Source of the DNA: a bacterium
GTDB taxonomy: Bacteria; Methylomirabilota; Methylomirabilia; Methylomirabilales; 2-02-FULL-66-22
Direction: 5' to 3'
NCBI GenBank assembly: GCA_029580855.1
Contig: JAKPQH010000216.1
Span: 1 to 50,964, forward strand
DNA: 50,964 bases
Part shown: positions 36,585 through 45,548 of the stretch, piece by piece
How the letters are laid out: each line of letters opens with the position of its first letter
How positions within the stretch are numbered: position 1 is the first letter of the stretch
Notes under the pieces: model-generated
The model's input: the letters and a program-made list of their open reading frames with translations, nothing else
The model's database searches: none
What the model was told of the DNA's origin: nothing
Position numbers and translations under genes: made by a program

Positions 36585-38657
36585 ATGTCCAAAGGAAGGC
36601 TGAGCAGACGAACATTTCTCCAGCTGGCGGCAACCGCGACGGCGGGCGCCGCTCTTCCCGAGTCGCTGCTCGGGATGGTGCGATCGGCCGCCGCCGGCGC
36701 ACCGCTCGGCGCCCAGTACATCGGCAAGCTGGAAGGCCCCGAGATCATTCGCGACGTCGCCAAGTTTCCCAAGAAGTTCGCCGAAGCCCCGATGCTGGCC
36801 GAGCTGGTCAAGGCGGGGAAGCTGCCGCCCGTCGAGAAGCGACTGCCCGATCCGGAAGACGTCATGGTCGTGAAGCCCCTCAAGGAGATCGGCAAATACG
36901 GCGGCCGCTGGCGGCGCGGGTTCACGGGACCTGCCGACAACGAGAACGGGAACCGCATAGTGTCCACGGATAAGATGCTCATGTTCGACTACACCGGGAA
37001 CAAGGTGACCCCCGCTCTCGCCAAGGACTGGCGGCTCAGCGACGATGGGAAGGTGTGCACGATCTTCCTGCGCAAGGGGCTCAAGTGGTCGGACGGGAAG
37101 CCCTTCACGGCCGACGACATCCTCTTCTGGTACGAGGAGATCTACCAGAACAAGGCCCTGGTGGCCACCTCGATACCGGAGCTGCAGGTGGGCGGCAAGC
37201 CGGTGCGGATCTCGAAGCGTGACGACTTCACGGTGGTGTTCGAGTCTCCCGAGCCCTACTTTTTGCTGGTGGACGTCCTGGCGGGCGATACGCTCATCGG
37301 TGGCGGCCAGGCCACCGGGAGCGCACGCGCGAATTTCATGGGCGGATACGCCCCGGCCCACTACCTGAAGCAGTTCCTGCCAAAATATTCGTCGGAAGAC
37401 GAGGTGACGCGCAAGGCGAAAGCCGCCGGTTTCGACAGCTGGGTGAGCTATATCCGCAACCGGACCAACTGGGCGCTCAACACCGAGCTGCCGACGCTGG
37501 GACCCTGGAAGACGGTGAGTCCGATCAACACCCCGACGTGGGGCATGGAGCGCAATCCGTTTTACTGGGCCGTGGACACAGCCGGCAATCAGCTGCCCTA
37601 CATCGACCGGCTGGTCATGAACCTGGCGGAGAACCTAGAGGTGTTGAACCTCCGCGCCGTCGCGGGCGAGTACGACCTGCAGGAACGGCACATCAGCCTT
37701 TCCAAGCTTCCCGTCTTTATCGAGAACCAGAAGAAGGGCAACTACACCGTGCACTTGGACACGTCCCAGAGCGGCGCCGATGCCGCGATGCTGGTGAACA
37801 CCGCCTACGAGGGCGACCCGGAGGTGTCCAAGTGGCTCAAAAATCGGGACTTCCGCCGCGCCATGTCCATGGGGATGGACCGTGACCAGCTCAACGAGGC
37901 GTTCTGGCTCGGCATCGGGACGGCCGGCTCCGCCGCGCCGGCCGACGACGTCGCCATCAACCCCGGCAAAGAGTACCGAAAGAAGTGGGCGACGCTGGAC
38001 CTCAAGCAGGCCAACGCGCTCCTCGACAAGATCGGCCTGACAAAAAAGGACGGCGAAGGTTATCGCCTGCGGACGGACGGGAAGGGGCGCCTCCGGATCG
38101 AGTTGATGACGGTGGGAGGCCAGTTCATCCCGTACACCCAGGTCGCCGAGATGATCAAGCAGCAGTGGAAGAAGATCGGACTCGACGCCGACGTGAAAGA
38201 GACCGAGCGCAGCCTGGCTTTCACCAAAACCGCCAACGCCGAACACCACATCATGTTCTGGACGGTGGGTGGGTCGGAGAACCTCTATCTGTTCCCGCGT
38301 CACGTGCTACCGGTGGACCCGGCCGAGTGCCACCTGGGGATGCCCTTTGCCCGGTGGTACGCCAGCAACGGCACCCAGGGCAAGAAGCCGGATAATCCCG
38401 AGATGCTCCGAGCATTCGAACTCCTCCGGTCCGCGGCAGGCAAGAAAGAGGCCGAGCGGATCAAGATTGCCAAGGATATCTGGAAGATCCTGGTGGAGGA
38501 GTGCTGGGCCATCGGCATCGTGGGCGTGTCTCCCGCGTTCATGGGCGTACGGATCGTGAAGAACAACATGGGGAACGTCCCGGCGCGCCAGACCAACGCG
38601 CAGCACGCGCGGACGCCCAACACGTCGCATCCGGCGACGCTCTTCTTCAAGTCGTAA
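36585..38657 (+). CDS. Tat-exported ABC transporter solute-binding protein, family 5
   Basis: The product is 690 aa, with Shine-Dalgarno GGGAGGT. A twin-arginine signal, LSRRTFLQLAA (residues 6-16), targets it to the periplasm. The mature part is an SBP_bac_5 (dipeptide/oligopeptide/nickel type) protein: CTIFLRKGLKWSDGKPFTAD near 153-172, GPWKTVSPINTP and AMSMGMDRDQLNEAFW. It is longer than OppA (about 540 aa) and has an extra N-terminal region about 45-110 found in a subset of environmental homologues. No permease or ATPase genes adjoin it, so the transporter is encoded elsewhere. Confidence 0.93.
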   Translation: MSKGRLSRRTFLQLAATATAGAALPESLLGMVRSAAAGAPLGAQYIGKLEGPEIIRDVAKFPKKFAEAPMLAELVKAGKLPPVEKRLPDPEDVMVVKPLKEIGKYGGRWRRGFTGPADNENGNRIVSTDKMLMFDYTGNKVTPALAKDWRLSDDGKVCTIFLRKGLKWSDGKPFTADDILFWYEEIYQNKALVATSIPELQVGGKPVRISKRDDFTVVFESPEPYFLLVDVLAGDTLIGGGQATGSARANFMGGYAPAHYLKQFLPKYSSEDEVTRKAKAAGFDSWVSYIRNRTNWALNTELPTLGPWKTVSPINTPTWGMERNPFYWAVDTAGNQLPYIDRLVMNLAENLEVLNLRAVAGEYDLQERHISLSKLPVFIENQKKGNYTVHLDTSQSGADAAMLVNTAYEGDPEVSKWLKNRDFRRAMSMGMDRDQLNEAFWLGIGTAGSAAPADDVAINPGKEYRKKWATLDLKQANALLDKIGLTKKDGEGYRLRTDGKGRLRIELMTVGGQFIPYTQVAEMIKQQWKKIGLDADVKETERSLAFTKTANAEHHIMFWTVGGSENLYLFPRHVLPVDPAECHLGMPFARWYASNGTQGKKPDNPEMLRAFELLRSAAGKKEAERIKIAKDIWKILVEECWAIGIVGVSPAFMGVRIVKNNMGNVPARQTNAQHARTPNTSHPATLFFKS

Positions 38658-38697
38658 CGAGGCGTCACCCGAGAGCGACGAGACAGGGGCATCGTCG

Positions 38698-38770
38698 ACC
38701 CGGCGAAAGCCGGGATCCGGTGTCACGAGGAGATCGCCGGGATTCCGGCGGACGCCGGAATGACGGATCG
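38698..38770. repeat. REP-like palindromic repeats
   Basis: Two inverted units: CCCGGCGAAAGCCGGG (about 38699-38714) and ATTCCGGCGGACGCCGGAAT (about 38742-38761), followed by GACGGA. This resembles the widespread dispersed family CGTCATTCCGGCGAAAGCCGGAATCC. Confidence 0.65.
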
Positions 38771-38855
38771 AGGCCTGGGCCGGACTTGCCTTGTTTGCAG
38801 CGACTGCTGTTTTTCAAGCAACCCCGGCTCGGCCGTGGATGAATCCCGGACCGAC

Positions 38856-38891
38856 GCGAACGCCGACCCCCGCACGAGGGTCGGCGTTCGC
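38856..38891 (+). terminator. Hairpin, possible terminator after the solute-binding protein
   Basis: A perfect 14-bp stem (38856-38869 with 38878-38891) has an 8-base loop. The following bases ATTCGCCCC give no real U-tract, so termination strength is uncertain. Confidence 0.45.
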
Positions 38892-39155
38892 ATTCGCCCC
38901 GCGGGTGGTGTCGAGGCCCTCGAAACGATTCGCCAGGCCGGCGCGCAAACGGAATACGCCGTGGAGGCCCGATACGCCGCCTCGCAAAATACGTGACCCG
39001 CGAAGACTCTCGTCAGGCGCTGGATCTGGCAGAGCGGGTTCCGGGGTGGGTGGAACCGGCGGTTGTGTGAGGGACGGGGCCGAAGTGGCCGCCGGTTCCC
39101 GCCTGTCCCCGGGCAGCGCGCCGCCGCGCGCGTTGTTTCTCGGTGGAGGCTCGGT

Positions 39156-41447
39156 ATGACGCTCACCCCGGAGGTGATGGCGCGGATCGACGGGATCTTG
39201 GCGCGCGCTCAAGCGCAGGGGCGCGGTGTGCTGTACGAGCACGAGGTCTACGCCATCCTGCAGACGATCGGTCTGGGGGTGCCGCGGCACCGGTTTGTCC
39301 ACGACGCGCGCGATGCCACGGCGGAGATCCTCGCGGCGGTCGGGCACACCGTGATGGCCAAGATCGTTTCGCCGGGGATCCCCCACAAACAGCGGCTGGG
39401 GGGCGTCAAGCGGGTCAGCGCCGCGGACCCGCTCTACGTCCAGTTCGTCCTGACGCAGATGCGCGAGGAGGTGAATTCGCATTTCGCGGCCGGCGGGGCG
39501 CCGGCGGTGGTCGGCTTTCTCCTCGTGGAATACGTCCCGCACACGCAGGCCATCGGCTACGAAACCCTGATCGGATTCCGGGAGGATCCGGCTTTCGGGC
39601 CGGTCCTCACGGTCAGCAAGGGCGGGGATGACGCCGAATTCTTCGCCGCGCACTACGACCCGGCGAACCTTTTCCTCCCTCCCCTGGAGTATCCCGACGC
39701 ACTGGCGTTCGTGCGGTCGCTGCACATCCGCCACAAATTCGAACAGATCGGCCACCCGGAGTACCTGGAGTACATGGCGCGCGCCGTGGCCGCGATGAGC
39801 ATGCTGGCCTTGCGCTACTCGCCCATCGCGTCGGATCCGCGCTATGTCTTCACAGCGTTCGAGGTGAATCCATTCGTCATCTCGCGCGACAACCGGTTCG
39901 TGGCCCTCGACGGCCTGGCGGAGTTCCGGGCCGCCGCGGAGGCCGAGGCCTGGGCCGCCGGGCCGAACACCGACAATCTCGAGGCTTTTTTTCGGCCCCG
40001 CGGCGTGGCCGTGGTCGGCGTCTCCGCCGACCCGGCCAAGTACAGCCTGGGCCGTGAGATCGCGGAGCTGCTCCACGAGCAGGGACGGACCGATCTGTTT
40101 TTTATCAATCCAAAGGGCGGCGACGTGCGCTTCGGGGGCACGGACTACCCGTTGCGGCGGGGCCTCGCGGAGATCGCCGACCGCGTGGAGTTGGTCGTCT
40201 ATGCCGCGCCCGCCCAGAGCGTGCCCGAGTTCATGCGCGCCTTGGCGGGAAGCTCGGTCAAAGCGGTGATCCTCATCCCCGGGATCCCGACCGCGATACC
40301 GTACGCGCAGTTCGCCGAGGAGATCCGCCGGGCGATGCCGCCCGGACTCCGCCTGCTGGGGCCCAACTGCATGGGCGTCTACTTTGCGCCCGGCCCGGCC
40401 GACGGCGGGGGATTGCGAGGGGTCAACACGCTGTTCATCAACGAGCGCAGACTGGCCATCCGCTCCTCGGAGCACGCCAACGCCGTCCTCCTCAGCCAGA
40501 GCGGTGCGCTGGCCGTAACGGCGATCGACAAGCTGCGCGGGTGCCGGCCCTTCCGCTCGGTGGTGAGCTTCGGCAACAAACTGGACGTCAAGGGCCCGGA
40601 CCTGCTGGCGTACTTCGAGAAAGACCCGTCGGCGGGCGTCATCGCATGCTACATCGAGGGGTTCGACGAGGGCGAAGGCCGCCGGTTCTTCGAGATCGCG
40701 CGCGGCATGACCACGCCGGTCGTCATGTACAAGGCGGGGCGCACCCAGGCGGGGGCTCGCTCGGCGGCATCCCACACGGCGGCCATCTCGGGCAGCTACG
40801 AGGTGTTTCGGGCCGCCTGCGGTCAGGCCGGGGCGATCCTGGCGGAGACCATCGACGAGTACTACGATCTGGTGCGGACGTTCTCGCTGCTGGCGGCAAA
40901 GCCACCGGTCGGGCGCCGGGTGGCCGGTGTGGCGAACGCCGGCTTCGAGAGCACGATGGGCGCCGACGAGCTGCGCGGTCTGACGCAAGCGCAGCTGACG
41001 CCCGAGACGGTGGAGCGGCTCAAGGCGATCAACCGCCACGGACTCGTGGACGTGTCTTCGCCCTTCCTCGACATCACGCCCATGGCCGACGACCGTATGT
41101 ACGCCGATTTCGTGGAGGCCGTCATCCTCGACCCCGGCGTCGACTGCGTCTTCGTCGCCGTCGTCCCGCACGCCGTGTCGCTCAAGACGGATCCGGACAC
41201 GTGCCACCACCCCGACGGCCTGGCGAGCCTCCTCGTGAGCCTGGCCGCCAGGACCGACAAGCCCATGGTGGTCTCCGTGAATGCCGGACGGTATTACGGA
41301 AATTTCGTCTCGCGGCTCGAGGACGGCGGGCTTCCCGTGTACGCCGACATCCGGTCGGCGATCGCGTCCCTCGACACCTTTGTGGCCTATCACCTGCGGA
41401 AGACGGAGCGGCGACTGCCCGCGCCGGCCGCTGCGGAGGCGGGATAG
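39156..41447 (+). CDS. Fused NDP-forming acyl-CoA synthetase with N-terminal ATP-grasp domain
   Basis: The product is 763 aa, with ATG preceded by GGAGG. ADP-forming acyl-CoA synthetases interconvert acyl-CoA and acid with ATP or GTP. An ATP-grasp_5-like domain comes first (about 1-255), then a CoA-binding Rossmann domain (about 275-400: FFRPRGVAVVGVSADPAKYS, LRLLGPNCMGVY), then the succinyl-CoA-ligase-like domains. The phosphohistidine is H540 in SHTAAISG. The beta-then-alpha order is the reverse of the common fusion. It is followed six bases later by an oxidoreductase gene, suggesting a small operon. Confidence 0.88.
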   Translation: MTLTPEVMARIDGILARAQAQGRGVLYEHEVYAILQTIGLGVPRHRFVHDARDATAEILAAVGHTVMAKIVSPGIPHKQRLGGVKRVSAADPLYVQFVLTQMREEVNSHFAAGGAPAVVGFLLVEYVPHTQAIGYETLIGFREDPAFGPVLTVSKGGDDAEFFAAHYDPANLFLPPLEYPDALAFVRSLHIRHKFEQIGHPEYLEYMARAVAAMSMLALRYSPIASDPRYVFTAFEVNPFVISRDNRFVALDGLAEFRAAAEAEAWAAGPNTDNLEAFFRPRGVAVVGVSADPAKYSLGREIAELLHEQGRTDLFFINPKGGDVRFGGTDYPLRRGLAEIADRVELVVYAAPAQSVPEFMRALAGSSVKAVILIPGIPTAIPYAQFAEEIRRAMPPGLRLLGPNCMGVYFAPGPADGGGLRGVNTLFINERRLAIRSSEHANAVLLSQSGALAVTAIDKLRGCRPFRSVVSFGNKLDVKGPDLLAYFEKDPSAGVIACYIEGFDEGEGRRFFEIARGMTTPVVMYKAGRTQAGARSAASHTAAISGSYEVFRAACGQAGAILAETIDEYYDLVRTFSLLAAKPPVGRRVAGVANAGFESTMGADELRGLTQAQLTPETVERLKAINRHGLVDVSSPFLDITPMADDRMYADFVEAVILDPGVDCVFVAVVPHAVSLKTDPDTCHHPDGLASLLVSLAARTDKPMVVSVNAGRYYGNFVSRLEDGGLPVYADIRSAIASLDTFVAYHLRKTERRLPAPAAAEAG

Positions 41448-41453
41448 CGCCCC

Positions 41454-42500
41454 GTGGACACGCGCGAGGTGTGGCGCATCCCGCACGCCGGCTCGCTGCG
41501 GCGCCTGGTGCGGGTGGCGGAGTCGCTCCCCGATCCCGGACCCGGCGAGGCTCGCGTCCGCGTGCGGGCCATCGGGCTGAATTTCGCCGACCTGTTCGCG
41601 TGTCTGGGGCTGTATTCGGCGACACCCAGGGGTGCCTTTGTCCCCGGCCTGGAGTTCGCGGGCGTGGTGGAGGCGCTGGGATCAGCGACGGAGCCCGGCG
41701 CGCCGCGCCCCGGCGCCCGGGTGTTGGGGCTGACGCGTTTCGGAGCCTACGCGACGGCGCTCAACATCGACCTGCGGTACCTGCACCCAAGCCCGACCGA
41801 CTGGGATTTCGCCGAGGCCGCCGCGTTTCCGGTGCAGGGGCTGACGGCCTGGTACGCCCTGCTGGAGCTGGGTGGGCTGAAGCGGGGCGCCGCGGTGCTC
41901 CTGCACTCGGCGGCCGGCGGCGTCGGCCTGAACGCCCTCCGGATTCTCGCCGCGCAGGAGGCGCGGGTTGTCGCCACCGTGGGCCGCCCGGCCAAGCGCG
42001 ACTTTCTGATGCAACGCCTCGGGCTCTCGACCGACCAGATCATCGTGCGCGACCGCCGCGTGTTCGGCCGGCAGCTCGACGGGGCGCTGGCAGCCCTCGG
42101 TCTGGACGGGCTGGACCTGGTGCTGGACGCCGTGGCGGGCCCGTACTTCCGTCCCGCGTACGACCGTTTGCGACCCGGAGGCCGCATCGTGGTCTATGGC
42201 GCCGCCGACCTCATGCCCAAGGGCGCGCGGCCGGACTATCTGCGCCTCGCGCTCCGATACCGGCGCCGGCCGAGGCTCGATCCGCTGCGGATGATCGCGG
42301 AGAACAAAAGCGTGATGGCGTTCAACCTGATCTGGTTGTGGGAGCAGGCGGACCGCCTCCCCCGGGCATACGACCAGTTGGCGCGCTTCGCGGACAGGCC
42401 ACCCCTGATCGGTCGGCGCTTCCGCTTTGCCGAGGCACCGGCGGCGCTCCGCCACCTGCAGAGCGGGGAGAGCGTCGGGAAGGTCGTGCTGGAGGTCTGA
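41454..42500 (+). CDS. Zinc-free MDR oxidoreductase (quinone reductase/VAT1-like)
   Basis: The product is 348 aa with a GTG start six bases after the synthetase. It is a medium-chain reductase without zinc ligands: RVRAIGLNFADLFACLGLY near the start, FPVQGLTAWYALLE, and the NADPH motif HSAAGGVGLNALR. The C-terminus KVVLEV is typical. Homologues reduce quinones or enoyl and enal substrates. With the acyl-CoA synthetase it may act on an unsaturated acid or aldehyde, which is inference. Confidence 0.9.
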   Translation: MDTREVWRIPHAGSLRRLVRVAESLPDPGPGEARVRVRAIGLNFADLFACLGLYSATPRGAFVPGLEFAGVVEALGSATEPGAPRPGARVLGLTRFGAYATALNIDLRYLHPSPTDWDFAEAAAFPVQGLTAWYALLELGGLKRGAAVLLHSAAGGVGLNALRILAAQEARVVATVGRPAKRDFLMQRLGLSTDQIIVRDRRVFGRQLDGALAALGLDGLDLVLDAVAGPYFRPAYDRLRPGGRIVVYGAADLMPKGARPDYLRLALRYRRRPRLDPLRMIAENKSVMAFNLIWLWEQADRLPRAYDQLARFADRPPLIGRRFRFAEAPAALRHLQSGESVGKVVLEV

Positions 42501-42642
42501 GCCGCACGGCTCGGCCGAGTCGAACCGCGGATCACGATCTGGATTTCAGCGGCCTGGACCGCAGACGGCCCGATCAGCGGCCGTGCCGGCTCGTTCCCAT
42601 CCGGCGCCGCGAGATGCCCGCCGCCTTCCGCCGGAAGGCGAA

Positions 42643-42678
42643 CGCCCTCTCGCGGGCGCGGGCCCGGCGGAGAGGGCG
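42643..42678. terminator. Hairpin between convergent MDR and SOD genes
   Basis: CGCCCTCTC (42643-42651) pairs with GAGAGGGCG (42670-42678), enclosing a GC-rich loop. There is no T-run on either side. A second small hairpin (CCTTCC-GCC-GGAAGG, near 42624) precedes it. It probably separates the convergent transcripts. Confidence 0.4.
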
Positions 42679-42716
42679 CTCGACCTCTGGTCGGCCGACG
42701 TGCGGTGGACCGGACG

Positions 42717-43316
42717 CTATTTCTTTGCCAGGTTCCCCGCCACGAAGTCCCAGTTCACCAAGTGGTCCAGGAAAGCCTGCACGAAATCCGGCCGTCGGTT
42801 CTGGTAGTCCAGGTAGTAGGCGTGCTCCCACACGTCCACGGTCAAGAGCGCCGTCTGCTTGCTGGCCATGGGGGTGTCGGCATTGGCGGTGCTGACGATC
42901 TTCAGCGTCCCGCCGTCCAGGACCAGCCATCCCCACCCGCTGCCGAAGCGGCCGACCGCGGTCGCCTTGAACTGCTCGGCGAACTTCTCGTAACTGCCAA
43001 ACGCCTGGTCGATCCGCTGGGCCAACTCTCCTTTTGGCCGTCCACCACCCGACGGCTTCATGCAGTTCCAGAAGAACGTGTGGTTCCAAACCTGCGCGGC
43101 GTTGTTGAACACACCGACGCGCGACGCATCGCCAGCCGACGCTGCGATGATCTCCTCCAGCGACTTGCCGTCGAGGGGCGTTCCGGGGGTCAGCTTGTTG
43201 AGGTTGTCCACGTACGCCTTGTGGTGTTTCCCATAGTGAAAACCGATGGTCTTGGCGGAATAGTGGGGCTCCAGGGCAGTCTCGGCATACGGCAGATTTG
43301 GCAACTGAACGGACAT
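42717..43316 (-). CDS. sodB: Iron-type superoxide dismutase
   Basis: The product is 199 aa, with strong Shine-Dalgarno AAAGGAGG. It converts superoxide to peroxide and oxygen. Metal ligands are H27, H79 (AAQVWNHTFFW), D161 and H165 (DVWEHAYYLDY). AAQxxNH with FFWNCM is the Fe-SOD rather than Mn-SOD pattern. There is no signal peptide, so it is cytoplasmic. It is divergent from the HbpS-like gene. Confidence 0.95.
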   Translation of the reverse strand: MSVQLPNLPYAETALEPHYSAKTIGFHYGKHHKAYVDNLNKLTPGTPLDGKSLEEIIAASAGDASRVGVFNNAAQVWNHTFFWNCMKPSGGGRPKGELAQRIDQAFGSYEKFAEQFKATAVGRFGSGWGWLVLDGGTLKIVSTANADTPMASKQTALLTVDVWEHAYYLDYQNRRPDFVQAFLDHLVNWDFVAGNLAKK

Positions 43317-43466
43317 GATACTCCTCCTTTCGCGAGGTAGGCGATAAGACCGCGGCGCGGCACAGTCCGCGATCGTCGGGCGCTTCGCGCCCCTCCACAG
43401 GGGTTGGAGTCATGCGTACGGGCCAAGCAGAGGGACCGCTGCCGGGCACCTCAATCGTTGACCCCC

Positions 43467-43496
43467 AGAATAGCCTCGGGGCGAGGCTCTCTGCAA
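43467..43496 (-). promoter_or_regulatory. Sigma-70 promoter of the SOD gene
   Basis: On the minus strand TTGCAG (43496-43491), an 18-bp spacer and TATTCT (43472-43467). It would give a leader of about 145 bases before the SOD start. Confidence 0.45.
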
Positions 43497-43515
43497 GAGA
43501 AATGGCAAGATTCGC

Positions 43516-43545
43516 TTGGTAACTCGGTCCGCCCCCCTTTAAAAT
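43516..43545 (+). promoter_or_regulatory. Sigma-70 promoter of the HbpS-like gene
   Basis: TTGGTA (43516-43521), an 18-bp spacer and TAAAAT (43540-43545), about 60 bases before the ATG and divergent from the SOD promoter. Confidence 0.5.
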
Positions 43546-43605
43546 GACGGACGTCTCCGTATGCGTGTGGGCCGTTACACTCGAGACTTCGTCAAGGAGG
43601 AGATT

Positions 43606-44073
43606 ATGATCACCCGGCGCGCGCTCAAGCTGAACTGGGAGGGGACCAACAGGATTCTGCTGGCCGCGGTCAAGAAGGCCGAGGAGATCGGCGTGCCGAT
43701 GAGCATCGCCGTCATGGACGAGGCGACACACCTGCTGGGTTTCGCCCGCACCGACGAGGGCAAACCTCACAACATCAAGATCGCCATGGCCAAGGCCCGC
43801 GCCGCGGCGTCGAACCGGAAGCCCACGGGCAAGATCGGCACCATGGGGAATCCCCTGGACGACCACATGGCGATCGCCCTGCCCCTGGCCGCCGGGCCGG
43901 AGATGTACGTGACCTTCGCCGGCGGCCTGCCCATCGTCGTGGAGGGGTACTGCGTGGGTGGTGTGGGGACCAGCGGAGGGACCGGCGAGCAGGATCTGGT
44001 CGTGGCGCAGGCCGGCCTCGACGCGCTGGCCTGCCTGGTCCGCGACCAGGACTCGCGCACAAAGCAGGGTTGA
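43606..44073 (+). CDS. HbpS/GlcG-family small protein
   Basis: The product is 155 aa, with ATG 43606 and AAGGAGG five bases upstream. The family signature includes VPMSIAVMDEATHLLGFARTD, the alternating MAKARAAAS segment and LPIVVEGYCVGGVGTSGGTGEQD near the C-terminus. HbpS of Streptomyces binds haem and senses redox stress; GlcG accompanies glycolate use. Being next to SOD fits a redox role, but many family members are uncharacterised. Confidence 0.88.
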   Translation: MITRRALKLNWEGTNRILLAAVKKAEEIGVPMSIAVMDEATHLLGFARTDEGKPHNIKIAMAKARAAASNRKPTGKIGTMGNPLDDHMAIALPLAAGPEMYVTFAGGLPIVVEGYCVGGVGTSGGTGEQDLVVAQAGLDALACLVRDQDSRTKQG

Positions 44074-44155
44074 TGGACACACTGCCATCCTTCCGGCTCA
44101 GATGAGCGCACGCGATTGGGCGGCGCGCGACACGAAAGCGAGGCAGGCTGTGGAC

Positions 44156-45379
44156 ATGCGAGTCGATGCGGCACGGTTGAGGCGGGATCTGGAGGCGCTG
44201 GGCGCGATCGGCCGGACGGCCGAAGGGGGTGTGTCGCGTCCGTCCTGGGGCGCGGCCGACATGCAAGCGCGCCGCTGGCTCCAGGAGCGGATCGGGGCGG
44301 CCGGGCTGGAGTCGCGCGTGGACGCTGCGGGCAACATCTTCGGCCGCTGGCAGTCGGGCGGCCCGGTGGTGATGGTCGGCTCGCACCTGGACTCGGTTCC
44401 CAACGGCGGCATGTTCGACGGCGCCCTCGGCGTCCTCGCCGGGCTGGAGTGCGTGCGGCGGATCAAGGAGGAAGGCATTCGGCTGCGACACCCTTTGGAG
44501 CTGGTGGCGTTCACCGACGAGGAGGGGGCCTTCGGTGGGTTCTTCGGCAGCTACGCGTTCACCGGGACGCTGCGGTCCGAGGAGATCCCGAACCTGAAGG
44601 ACGCCACGGGGCTTCGGATGGTCGACGCCATGGCGCGAGTGGGAATGGACGCCATGGCGGCGCCCGGGGCATACCGGGACCCCACCGAGATCCGCGCATA
44701 CGTCGAGCTGCACATCGAGCAGGGGCCGGTGCTGGAGACGCACGGCGTCCCCATCGGCGTCGTCGACGCCGTCGTGGGCTTCCGTCGATTCGGGGTTACC
44801 TTTCGCGGCCGGGCCGACCACGCCGGCACGACGCCGATGACCGACCGCCGGGACGCCCTCCTGGGCGCGACCGATCTGGTCCAGCAGGGACGAGAACTCG
44901 TCCTCACCCACGGCACAGCGGCCAGCCGGCTGACGGTGGGAGTCCTGAAGGTCAAGCCGGGCGCGGCCAACATCGTTCCGGCCGAAACCTACCTGACCTA
45001 CGAGCTTCGCGAAGCGTCGGCCGAGATGCTGCGGTCGCTCGCCGACCGGTCGCGCGCGCTTATCGCCGACGTGGCGTCCGCGTGGGGGCTCACCGTCTCT
45101 GTGGAGACGATCCTGGATATCGAGCCGGTGCCGCTGGCGGACGAGATCAAGGGGTGCATCGTGACGGCTGCGCAGGAGTTGGGCTACAAGCACATGCGGC
45201 TGCCCGCCATGGCCGGCCACGATGCGCAGGTCGTCGGGCGAGTCGCCAAAGCGGGGATGATCTTCGTCCCGAGCAAGGACGGGCGGAGTCATTCGCCGGC
45301 GGAGTTCACCTCGGACGAGGACGTGGAGCGGGGCGCGAACGTTCTGCTTTTGACGCTCCAGAAGCTGGCGGCCGGTTGA
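44156..45379 (+). CDS. M20-family N-carbamoyl-amino-acid/allantoate amidohydrolase
   Basis: The product is 407 aa from ATG 44156, which fits the family length; ATG 44102 in frame would add 18 residues. It is a dinuclear metal enzyme of the hydantoinase/carbamoylase group that removes N-carbamoyl or ureido groups. H78 in GSHLDSVPNGG, D89 in MFDGALG and E122/E123 in FTDEEGAF are at the metal and catalytic positions. HIEQGPVLE and the dimerisation-domain motif FRGRADHAGTTPM are present. The substrate (carbamoyl amino acid, ureidoglycine or allantoate) is open. Confidence 0.92.
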   Translation: MRVDAARLRRDLEALGAIGRTAEGGVSRPSWGAADMQARRWLQERIGAAGLESRVDAAGNIFGRWQSGGPVVMVGSHLDSVPNGGMFDGALGVLAGLECVRRIKEEGIRLRHPLELVAFTDEEGAFGGFFGSYAFTGTLRSEEIPNLKDATGLRMVDAMARVGMDAMAAPGAYRDPTEIRAYVELHIEQGPVLETHGVPIGVVDAVVGFRRFGVTFRGRADHAGTTPMTDRRDALLGATDLVQQGRELVLTHGTAASRLTVGVLKVKPGAANIVPAETYLTYELREASAEMLRSLADRSRALIADVASAWGLTVSVETILDIEPVPLADEIKGCIVTAAQELGYKHMRLPAMAGHDAQVVGRVAKAGMIFVPSKDGRSHSPAEFTSDEDVERGANVLLLTLQKLAAG

Positions 45380-45548
45380 ATCAAAACGCTGCGGTTCTTC
45401 CCCCACGCGCGCCAAGGCCCGCAGGGTTACCTATCGGCAGAACCGAGGACCGCAATCGAACCCTGCTCCCCGGGGCGGCTCTGGCGGCATTGCGCGAGGC
45501 AGTGTTTCGACTCAGGGCTGGCCCAGGGCGAGCTGCGAGGATCGCATC

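Larger units (their letters stand above)
38658..39155. other. Intergenic region with repeats and a hairpin
   Basis: No convincing gene; short frames here are composition artefacts. It holds the CCGGAATGACG-type palindromic repeats at 38698-38770 and a 14-bp hairpin at 38856-38891. GGAGG at about 39144 belongs to the next gene. Confidence 0.6.
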
